Source: an uncultured candidate division Zixibacteria bacterium
GTDB lineage: Bacteria; Zixibacteria; MSB-5A5; GN15; PGXB01
Direction: 5' to 3'
NCBI GenBank assembly: GCA_937925655.1
Contig: CALAMC010000089.1
Coordinates: forward strand, 1 to 5,008
Length of the DNA: 5,008 nucleotides
Part shown: positions 1 to 5,008 of the stretch, one piece after another
Layout: each line of letters begins with the position of its first letter
Position numbering within the stretch: the stretch's first letter is position 1
The notes under the pieces: generated by a model
Told to the model about the DNA's origin: nothing
What the model saw: only the letters and a program-made list of their open reading frames with translations
Database searches by the model: none
Translations under genes and position numbers: made by a program

Positions 1-128
1 TTATCCGTAAAGCAGTCCCCGCCATACCAGTCCTGCTTCCTGATCCAGGATGTAATGCCAAAAGAAGCTATATCCCCGACACCAATCCAGAAATTGGCTA
101 AATCAGATCCAGCCTCATTCCATGAATA
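1..128 (-). other. Start of the variable C-terminal tip (probable effector), truncated by the window edge
   Basis: The 42 residues after DPYGL begin YSWNEAGSDLANFWIG and continue VGDIASFGITSWIRKQDWYG before the frame leaves the window. The F-x-x-G-x-GD-x-x-[ST]FG-x-T-x-x-IR pattern is a linker-like segment often found directly after the core in RHS proteins with exchangeable tips; it is not itself a known catalytic domain. No catalytic motif is visible, so no toxin class can be assigned. An immunity gene, if present, would lie past the left edge. Confidence 0.75.
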
Positions 129-3100
129 CAGCCCATACGGGTCGATGAATCTTGTCGGGCTGCCGTTGGCATACCGGTATAAATTATAATCGCCACCCTC
201 CAATCCCAGTGGGTCCGCCTGATAGTATATACCCAATTGCGGGCTGTAATACCTGTGCCAGTTATAATAAAGGCCCGTTTCGTCGTCGCATACCTGACCC
301 GGAAAACGGCCGTCGTTGTCCGTGGATACGAATTCTTCATAGATTTCCCCGAACGGATACCACTTCGCCCGCCAACGGATGGTTTTGGCCGAATCGACCA
401 GCGCCATCGGCGTGCCGAGATGATCGTTTATGACATACTGGATTCCCTCGCCCGCCGCCGAACCGACCCGCGCCAGCAACTGCCCGTTAAGATAAACGTA
501 ATCCCTGTCCCAGCCGCCAGTCTCGCCATACTCGGTCAGAATCCGACCATCATCACCGGGGATAAATTTGGTCACGGTGCTCCCCGCAACTACTTTCTTT
601 ATCCTCCGCAACCGGCTGTCATACGAATAAAAGGCAGTCGTCCCGTCGTCAACGCCTACCAATGTCCCGGCATCGCTGTACTGGAAGGTTGTCGTATCAA
701 ACCCTCTGATTGCCTGAATGACGTTCCCCAAAGCGTCATACGAAAGCGAAAGGTTATGGGCCCCGGTAACCTGCGTCAGGCGGTTATTCGCATATGAATA
801 AACGCACGTATCCACGGTGCTGTCGGTAAAGAATATGGCCGTATCTCGATTTCCGTTGCCGGAATAGATATATTTCTGCAGCGTATCCGGGTAATCCCGA
901 CTGCGGGCTTCAATCAGGCGGTAAACATCATCATAGACAAAACCCCTGTTGGCCAGACTGTCCAGCCCGTTGGTTATGCCGATTATGTTATCGGCCGCAT
1001 CCAGTGTATATAAGATGCGGGAAATGGAATCCGGCATGGTGCTCACCGAATCGACCCGATAGCTTGAATCCAACCCGACCGAAAGCTTGATACCATTGCC
1101 CAAAATCCAGGCTTCGGCGTCGCCGAAAGGAGCATATTTAATGCTGTCTGCCAGAGTTGTCCAATTGCCGCCGGAATACAAACTCACCCGGATGATATTA
1201 TCAGTAGAATCATAATCATAGGCGGCCATCCTGCCGGTCGGGTAGGTCAGCGTATCCATCTTGCCGTTTTTATCATAATGATAGCCGGTCGTATAAATCG
1301 CCGTATCCGAAGCAATACGCCGATACTCCCGAATAACCCGGCCTCTGGAGTCATATTGATATTTAACCCAGCCGGCAGCGGTGCTGTCCATATACAGCCG
1401 CCCTTTGCCGTAGGGATACTCCGTCCCGTCGTAGGTATATCGAATGTTTTGCGAATCCGGGAATAATACCGAAATAAGACGATTCAGCGCATCGTATGAG
1501 TACGATATCGAGTCGCCTGCCGCATTTTTCTCCCAGACAAGGTTATCGGCCGCGTCATAGCCATAGGTCGCAACACCGGTAACTGCGCAGCTGTCGTATA
1601 TAAGCCGATCCTTATCATCGTATTTATAGACATATTGGTTGTCATCGGGGTCAATGACTTTTATGACATTGTCGTGTTGGTCATAAAAGTATTGCGTTTT
1701 GATGCTGTCGCCCGCATTCAGCTGGATGACTTCTGTTACCCGGCGCAATGAGTCTATCCGTGATACCGTTTGATGCGACAGACCGTCCCATACCGTATCC
1801 ACCGTTCCAACCGAGGAGTAACTGTAGCGTGTCGTATCCCCATATAACCCTGCTACTTCAATCATCTGGTGCTGGTTGTCGTATCGGAATGTTGTCTGTC
1901 TGCGTAATAGGCCGCCATCGGTATAGACCTTTTCACTGACGCGGTTGCCGACCGAATCATATTCGTACGCATAGCGCGACCGCAGAGGATTAACAATCGA
2001 ATCAAGGTATCCGGCCGAGCTAAAATACATCGCAATGCCGGTGCCGTCCGTTCGTGTGAAAGAGGTTATATCGCCGTCAACATTATAAGTGAATAAATGA
2101 CGGGTGCTGTCGGACATCCCGGATTTAAATAATATTCCGGTCATCCGCCCGCGAACATCAAAGGCAAATCGAGTTGTATCTCCGGCCGATGACCGGATCC
2201 AGGTCCGATGACCGAGTTCATCGCGCTGACCGTATTCCGTCGTATCGCCGTTGGCCAGAATTTCATATTGCAGATCACCGTTGCCGTAATAGACGTATTT
2301 GACAGTATCGGCGACGTCCCGCCGCGGGCCATCGGCTTTGATCAGTTGTCCAGCGGCATTATAATTATACCAGGAAGTGTCATTAAACTTATTGGTCGCA
2401 TTTCTCCAACCGGTTTCCACCAATTTTGTGATATTCCCGTGAGCATCATAGGTGAACAGCAGTTTATCATAATCATTGGTTTTGCCGATGCTCGCTCGCT
2501 GTTCATAGACGGGACTATTAAATGTTGAATCGTAGCCCCAGGTATATCGTTGTTTTGTAGACGTATTGGCCCCCAGCACAAGCCCTATAATATTCCCACG
2601 AGAATCGTGCCATATTGAATCCACCGCACCGTTGGCATAGGTTACTACTTTCTTCATCCCGTTGGCGTCGTATTCGTACTTGGTCGCGCATTCGCTGCAT
2701 TCCGCGTTTTCTCGACTGACTACCCGACGGGCGGAACCGTCATAAGGCTGGATAATACCATATTGACTGCCATACAAACCATTTTGGATTGTAATCTCAC
2801 AGAATGTGGTTTCGGGTATCGGCCCTGGGTTGCACGGCGGTGATTGAACTCCCGGGTGGTCCCAGTCAAGATCCACTTTCTCATATCCATCAGCCCGATA
2901 ATAGCTGACGGCCAGTCCGGAAGTATCATATGTATAGTGTCTGGAAATGCCGTCTGACGTTGTCGCAGCAACGACTTGGTGGGAATCATACGCACTGTCT
3001 CCGTACGTATAGGCTTCGAAAGATCCATCGGCATACGTTGCCTTTCGCAACAGGCTGCCGGTCGAATCATATTCATAATTGACAAGAGTGTCGCCCGTTG

Positions 3101-4388
3101 ACGAGAATACGTTTGTCAGAGCGTTGTCCGAATAATCGAATAAAAGCTTACGCCCGGAGCTGTTTTGAATTGAGTCGAGTCTGTTATCTGAATAATACAG
3201 TCGCGTCAGATTATCGGAGAGGTCTTTCAAAGAATCCAATTCACCAGTGTTCCGGAAGTATAGCCTGGTGTCGTCTTGCCGCGCCAGTATGCATACTCCC
3301 GTCGATGTATCCACTGTGAATCTATATGGCACCCCTGGCGGTACACTGTACCGCACTTGCTGTGTTGCCCCCTGTACCAAGTCGTGTCGATTTATAAGAA
3401 TCTGCCGACCCGTGGGTTCAGTAAGATAATAATCGCCTGAACCCGTATCGATGCTTAGCTCATACTCCAGACTATGGCCCCAGCCTATACCCATCGCTTT
3501 TGGATCGGCAAAGGAATAACTGTTATAATGACGGGATAGCGTAATAGGCAGACCGAGATCGGACCCCAATATTACATCATTTCGTACGATGTATATATTT
3601 CCGTTTGTGACATTTATGGGGTCGCCGATCCGCGCCTGGCAGGGGATCGGCCCTAATTCGTTCTCGTATGGGATTAAAAGGGAAAAAGACGAACCCAGGG
3701 GTAAATCGATCGGATTATTGATTATCATGGTATCGGACGTGCACCCGCATTCGTCGTATCCCTGTCTGGCCCGCTGCCACGCCCTGGCCCAGAATTTAAG
3801 TTGCTGACTACTGGCACTTACGGTAACCGAATAACAATTGCTCCCGCCAATCGTCGCGCAGATGGCATAGGCATCCCAGGGAAGCGCCGACATAGTGTTT
3901 GAACCACCTGCGCTTTCCACCCTGTAATTATCCACCCGGGCATATACCGTCGCGTTAAAACAATGGTTTCCATAAGTATGAAATCCTTCGGCTTCATGTG
4001 TCACAATGAAAGTAAGCCGTTTATAAAGAGGACTTGTCATGATGGTGTCAATTTGTACCAGGCTTGCCGTAAGGCCTTTAATCCTTGGCAGGCAACGGTC
4101 TCCTATCGGTGTTGACGGCGATAATCCGCCGCAATAGTATGCCGTCAGACTTGTGCATTGCTGGGTATCCGCACGGACAGAAAAGGCAATAATGGATATC
4201 CCTGAATACAGCACAAATAACCAAATGAATTTGGATATACTCAATCCTATCTTAGGCCTCTTCGAAACGACTGCGTCTTGCTTCTTTGCAAACTGCCGTA
4301 GTAGGTGCTCAACATTCTGGATCAGCCGAAAATAACCTTCGGCAAAAGTCAAATTCCGTTGTGACGCCAAAATGTCCTCCTTTTCCAT
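1..4388 (-). CDS. Exported RHS/YD-repeat protein, polymorphic-toxin-like, C-terminus off the left edge (partial)
   Basis: Reading the minus strand from ATG at 4388 gives 1462 complete codons without a stop; the frame is open at position 1. Order of parts: 53-residue polar N-extension; hydrophobic segment ~54-71 with a VRA/D signal-peptidase-like site (73/74); Cys-rich region ~78-250; DUF6531-like domain ~255-312 (GDPINVTNG, LPITLSRHYNSY, GIGWGHSLEYEL); YD repeats ~375-1315 (YEYDSTGSL, FTYDAHGNI, YEYDSVGNR, YQYDSRGRV, SYDALGNV); RHS-associated core ~1322-1420 (DHLGTPMALVD, WYPFGE, LYYNWHRYY, DPLGLEGG, FIDPYGL). Family knowledge: YD repeats form a hollow shell enclosing a C-terminal effector that is released by autoproteolysis at DPxGL. 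The effector's identity cannot be seen here. No PAAR or T6SS motif is visible, so secretion through Sec followed by surface display or release is inferred. An in-frame TAA lies upstream (about 4427). The alternative start TTG at 4370 has the better ribosome binding site. Alternatives are a wall-associated WapA-like or a non-toxic structural YD protein. RHS assignment is very secure. Confidence 0.96.
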   Translation of the reverse strand, partial: MEKEDILASQRNLTFAEGYFRLIQNVEHLLRQFAKKQDAVVSKRPKIGLSISKFIWLFVLYSGISIIAFSVRADTQQCTSLTAYYCGGLSPSTPIGDRCLPRIKGLTASLVQIDTIMTSPLYKRLTFIVTHEAEGFHTYGNHCFNATVYARVDNYRVESAGGSNTMSALPWDAYAICATIGGSNCYSVTVSASSQQLKFWARAWQRARQGYDECGCTSDTMIINNPIDLPLGSSFSLLIPYENELGPIPCQARIGDPINVTNGNIYIVRNDVILGSDLGLPITLSRHYNSYSFADPKAMGIGWGHSLEYELSIDTGSGDYYLTEPTGRQILINRHDLVQGATQQVRYSVPPGVPYRFTVDTSTGVCILARQDDTRLYFRNTGELDSLKDLSDNLTRLYYSDNRLDSIQNSSGRKLLFDYSDNALTNVFSSTGDTLVNYEYDSTGSLLRKATYADGSFEAYTYGDSAYDSHQVVAATTSDGISRHYTYDTSGLAVSYYRADGYEKVDLDWDHPGVQSPPCNPGPIPETTFCEITIQNGLYGSQYGIIQPYDGSARRVVSRENAECSECATKYEYDANGMKKVVTYANGAVDSIWHDSRGNIIGLVLGANTSTKQRYTWGYDSTFNSPVYEQRASIGKTNDYDKLLFTYDAHGNITKLVETGWRNATNKFNDTSWYNYNAAGQLIKADGPRRDVADTVKYVYYGNGDLQYEILANGDTTEYGQRDELGHRTWIRSSAGDTTRFAFDVRGRMTGILFKSGMSDSTRHLFTYNVDGDITSFTRTDGTGIAMYFSSAGYLDSIVNPLRSRYAYEYDSVGNRVSEKVYTDGGLLRRQTTFRYDNQHQMIEVAGLYGDTTRYSYSSVGTVDTVWDGLSHQTVSRIDSLRRVTEVIQLNAGDSIKTQYFYDQHDNVIKVIDPDDNQYVYKYDDKDRLIYDSCAVTGVATYGYDAADNLVWEKNAAGDSISYSYDALNRLISVLFPDSQNIRYTYDGTEYPYGKGRLYMDSTAAGWVKYQYDSRGRVIREYRRIASDTAIYTTGYHYDKNGKMDTLTYPTGRMAAYDYDSTDNIIRVSLYSGGNWTTLADSIKYAPFGDAEAWILGNGIKLSVGLDSSYRVDSVSTMPDSISRILYTLDAADNIIGITNGLDSLANRGFVYDDVYRLIEARSRDYPDTLQKYIYSGNGNRDTAIFFTDSTVDTCVYSYANNRLTQVTGAHNLSLSYDALGNVIQAIRGFDTTTFQYSDAGTLVGVDDGTTAFYSYDSRLRRIKKVVAGSTVTKFIPGDDGRILTEYGETGGWDRDYVYLNGQLLARVGSAAGEGIQYVINDHLGTPMALVDSAKTIRWRAKWYPFGEIYEEFVSTDNDGRFPGQVCDDETGLYYNWHRYYSPQLGIYYQADPLGLEGGDYNLYRYANGSPTRFIDPYGLYSWNEAGSDLANFWIGVGDIASFGITSWIRKQDWYGGDCFTD
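129..425 (-). other. RHS-associated core domain with self-cleavage motif
   Basis: Residues 1322-1420: DHLGTPMALVDSAKTIRWRA, then WYPFGE, GLYYNWHRYYSPQLGIYYQA, DPLGLEGGDYNLYRY and FIDPYGL. This is the standard C-terminal core (TIGR03696 type). The two motif aspartates, D1392 and D1416, are both kept at 24-residue spacing, as is the G-L pair after which RHS proteins are cut. Two positions deviate: the usual YDPxxGRF reads YSPQLGIYY, so the Asp is Ser and the Arg is Ile. YSP is a common variant; loss of the Arg is less usual. Self-cleavage is inferred, not shown. Confidence 0.93.
444..3266 (-). repeat. YD-repeat (RHS-repeat) array inside the coding sequence
   Basis: Residues ~375-1315 hold some twenty or more degenerate repeats of the form Y-x-Y-D-x-x-G-x-[LIV] followed by a strand with G-x-x-x-x-Y. 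They are divergent at DNA level; I see no near-identical tandem units. Clear copies are YEYDSTGSL, YTYDTSGLA, YEYDANGMK, FTYDAHGNI, YEYDSVGNR, YKYDDKDRL, YSYDALNRL, YQYDSRGRV, YHYDKNGKM and SYDALGNV. Around residues 505-570 the periodicity is interrupted by an insert carrying C519, C530 and a CSEC motif (C564, C567). In known structures such repeats spiral into a closed beta cage. Confidence 0.93.
3453..3626 (-). other. DUF6531-like domain at the entry to the RHS shell
   Basis: Residues ~255-312. The G-D-P-I-N-V-x-N-G-N opening, the LPITLSRHYNSYS strand and the GIGWGHSLEYEL ending match the usual DUF6531 pattern (DPV-x-x-x-x-G, R-x-Y-x-S, G-x-GW). This module normally lies directly before the first YD repeats and helps plug the N-terminal side of the shell. 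Its presence fixes the polarity and shows that the N-terminal side of the protein is complete. Confidence 0.85.
4170..4244 (-). other. Signal peptide or N-terminal membrane anchor of the RHS protein
   Basis: Codons 49-73 of the RHS frame. A Lys at 53 precedes about 18 hydrophobic residues (FIWLFVLYSGISIIAFSV), followed by R-A-D. V71 and A73 satisfy the -3/-1 rule for signal peptidase I, predicting cleavage after A73. With the ATG start the n-region is unusually long (about 50 residues). Codon 49 is itself a TTG, and starting there would give a textbook 25-residue signal peptide, but no well-spaced Shine-Dalgarno sequence precedes it. If the segment is not cleaved it would act as a type II anchor. 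The nine cysteines visible downstream fit an extracytoplasmic location. Confidence 0.7.
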
Positions 4389-4404
4389 TGCCCCTTTAAG
4401 GCAA
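4368..4404 (-). promoter_or_regulatory. Two competing translation starts of the RHS gene, one inside a hairpin
   Basis: The ATG at 4386-4388 is preceded by AAAGGGGCA, with the purines very close to the start. The inverted repeat TTGCC (4400-4404 on the minus strand) and GGCAA (4388-4392), with a seven-base loop, would pair over this purine tract and the A of the ATG. Inside the frame a full AGGAGG (4376-4381) lies five bases before an in-frame TTG (4368-4370, codon 7), which is ideal spacing. Either start leaves the protein almost unchanged (six residues shorter). I kept the ATG as the annotated start because it is the more common codon. Confidence 0.55.
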
Positions 4405-4408
4405 GATG

Positions 4409-4422
4409 ATCCACCATTGGAT
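4409..4422 (-). other. Small hairpin just upstream of the RHS start
   Basis: ATCCA-ATGG-TGGAT on the minus strand is a perfect five-base-pair stem with a four-base loop, separated by four bases from the hairpin that overlaps the ATG. Together they form a compact structured end to the leader. There is no U-run after either, so neither looks like a terminator. The stems are short and could be chance. Confidence 0.35.
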
Positions 4423-4597
4423 AATTACCCCGAAGACTTTATTCGTAACACGTCTATCAAAATACGTTTAATCGCATTTCATTCTGAATCGCGGCCGGGT
4501 TAGATACCCCAACTATTTAGCCATTGAAGGCTTTGCCGCCAAATACGAAAAAAGAATATGAAATTGCCTCGCTATGAACACAATCATAATCGGCTCT

Positions 4598-4625
4598 ATT
4601 ATACCTGTTATCCTCCCTTTATGAA
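4598..4625 (-). promoter_or_regulatory. Weaker second promoter candidate
   Basis: On the minus strand a perfect TATAAT (4598-4603) is preceded at 16 bp by TTCATA (4620-4625, 4/6 to the -35 consensus). It would yield a leader of about 200 bases. In AT-rich DNA a perfect -10 occurs by chance fairly often, so this ranks below the promoter at 4751-4779. Confidence 0.3.
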
Positions 4626-4750
4626 TCAGGGTTGAACAGTGCCAATATAATTACTATAGAAAATAAAAGTCAATAACAATATTCCGATTAGTGCATAATT
4701 ATTAGTGAAATGATGAGCCCGGCAATTGCGCCCGCAATAGTTAAGAGAAT

Positions 4751-4779
4751 ATTATGGCCGAATCACTTGTGATTGTCAA
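4751..4779 (-). promoter_or_regulatory. Strong sigma70-type promoter candidate for the RHS gene
   Basis: On the minus strand TTGACA (4774-4779, 6/6 to the -35 consensus) is followed after exactly 17 bp by CATAAT (4751-4756, 5/6 to the -10 consensus). Transcription would start near 4744 and run into the RHS gene, giving a leader of about 355 bases. Nothing else on this strand lies between it and the RHS start except unconvincing micro-ORFs. The hexamers and spacing are seen directly; promoter activity is inferred. Confidence 0.65.
4761..4774. promoter_or_regulatory. Operator-like inverted repeat in the promoter spacer
   Basis: AATCAC-TT-GTGATT is a perfect inverted repeat with six-base arms and a two-base centre. 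It occupies 14 of the bases between the -10 and -35 hexamers and overlaps the end of the -35 by one base. A protein bound here would block RNA polymerase, or, if of MerR type, could reshape the promoter. The 17 bp spacer is not the 19-20 bp typical of MerR promoters, so a repressor is the simpler reading. No regulator gene is in the window. Confidence 0.45.
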
Positions 4780-4798
4780 TACCTGTCATTATATGTAC

Positions 4799-4855
4799 TT
4801 AGTATCCATAGAGTTTAATAAATATAGTGCGTATGATTGAAATTATTGCCTTCAT
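4799..4855 (-). CDS. Possible 18-codon micro-ORF B, small hydrophobic basic peptide
   Basis: MKAIISIIRTIFIKLYGY, starting at the ATG that overlaps the stop of micro-ORF A and ending with TAA at 4799-4801. GGAG sits two bases before the TAATG, so a ribosome ending micro-ORF A could restart here. The composition (Ile-rich, Lys/Arg spaced, aromatic end) resembles a small membrane-active peptide, but at 18 residues this may be chance in AT-rich DNA. It ends about 20 bases before the -35 of the main promoter candidate. Confidence 0.2.
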   Translation of the reverse strand: MKAIISIIRTIFIKLYGY

Positions 4856-4932
4856 TACTCCATCTGTCCGATAATCCTAAAACTGCCGATCGGAATACCT
4901 TGAATTGAGATATTTATTCTGTTTTCCTTCAT
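4855..4932 (-). CDS. Possible 25-codon micro-ORF A, unknown function
   Basis: ATG at 4930-4932 and TAA at 4855-4857 on the minus strand give a 25-residue peptide beginning MKENRINISIQGIPIGSFR. AGGA lies five bases before the ATG, a reasonable Shine-Dalgarno. The stop overlaps the ATG of the next micro-ORF (TAATG), an arrangement typical of translational coupling. The peptide is mildly basic, with no recognisable motif. It is short enough to arise by chance and could be a decayed gene fragment. Confidence 0.22.
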   Translation of the reverse strand: MKENRINISIQGIPIGSFRIIGQME

Positions 4933-5008
4933 TTGATTCCTAATCGAGTTAATTTCAAAAGTTGTGGAAATTGAAAAAAAAGTAGCGTAGCCTTTCGGTG
5001 GAAACTTA
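4933..5008. other. Right edge, no feature identified
   Basis: The last 76 bases show no open frame of note. There is a run of eight A (4974-4981; T on the minus strand) next to GTAGCGTAGCC. On the minus strand this could be the U-tract of a terminator for a gene to the right, but I could not draw a convincing GC-rich stem from the bases present. Confidence 0.4.

Larger units (their letters stand above)
4389..4744 (-). other. Untranslated leader / intergenic region of the RHS gene
   Basis: This AT-rich stretch separates the best promoter candidate from the RHS start. I found no convincing gene, known riboswitch consensus, tRNA, or terminator in it. It holds the second promoter candidate, a 24-codon ATG micro-ORF at 4513-4587 (minus strand, no good Shine-Dalgarno), and the two hairpins next to the start. 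A leader this long leaves room for post-transcriptional control, but the sequence alone does not demonstrate it. Confidence 0.5.

Noticed and set aside
237..797. 186-codon open frame on the plus strand, antisense to the RHS core
   Set aside because: It lies entirely opposite the well-supported RHS frame, has no recognisable domain, and mirrors the codon pattern of the RHS gene. The same applies to the other short frames on both strands between 98 and 4335.
444..3266. Possible DNA-level tandem repeat or CRISPR-like array in the RHS region
   Set aside because: The periodicity is at protein level only; units differ in length and sequence and there are no constant repeats with spacers.
4496..4524. 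GGGTTAGATACCCC followed by AACTATTTAGCC, resembling the conserved 16S/12S rRNA motif around the 790 loop
   Set aside because: The similarity stops within about 26 bases; flanking bases do not match any rRNA and no other rRNA segments are present. Treated as coincidence.
4717..4736. GCAATTGC palindrome within CCCGGCAATTGCGCCCG as an operator or terminator
   Set aside because: Symmetry is limited to eight bases and fails at the next position on each side; no T-run follows.
4688..4762. Minus-strand open stretch encoding NILLTIAGAIAGLIISLI, like a glycine-zipper membrane helix
   Set aside because: It has no ATG, GTG or TTG before the hydrophobic part, is only 24 codons between stops, and begins upstream of the predicted transcription start. 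At most a relic of a membrane gene.
4974..5008. T-run on the minus strand after GGCTACGCTAC as a possible rho-independent terminator
   Set aside because: No stem longer than a couple of pairs can be formed from the bases inside the window; the upstream arm may be outside, so it cannot be supported.

Overview
The window is dominated by one very large minus-strand gene. It starts at about position 4388 and is still open at position 1, so at least 1462 codons are visible and its C-terminal end lies beyond the left edge. I read it in one uninterrupted frame as an exported RHS/YD-repeat protein. It has a long N-terminal extension with a signal-peptide-like hydrophobic segment, a Cys-rich N-terminal region, a DUF6531-type entry domain, a long YD-repeat shell, and a complete RHS-associated core ending in DPYGL (residue 1420). 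The first 42 residues of a variable C-terminal tip follow. By family precedent that tip is the effector or toxin part, but almost all of it is outside the window.

The remaining ~620 bases (4389-5008) are AT-rich and hold no recognisable gene. They look like the upstream region of the RHS gene. The best signal is a near-consensus sigma70-type promoter on the minus strand (TTGACA, 17 bp, CATAAT; 4751-4779) with a perfect 6+2+6 inverted repeat sitting exactly in the spacer. A weaker second promoter lies at 4598-4625. Two small hairpins precede the RHS start, and one covers the A of the ATG. An AGGAGG lies just inside the reading frame, five bases before a TTG codon, so the true start is ambiguous. 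Further upstream are two one-base-overlapping micro-ORFs (25 and 18 codons) with plausible ribosome binding sites.

The organism is a bacterium with mid-range GC in its coding DNA. The secreted, signal-peptide type of RHS protein (no PAAR domain visible, many Asp-Ser/Asp-Thr pairs before the YD strands) suits an environmental Gram-negative lineage, perhaps the FCB group/Zixibacteria or a deltaproteobacterial relative. This is inference from style only. No tRNA, rRNA, CRISPR array, insertion sequence or complete second gene was found.
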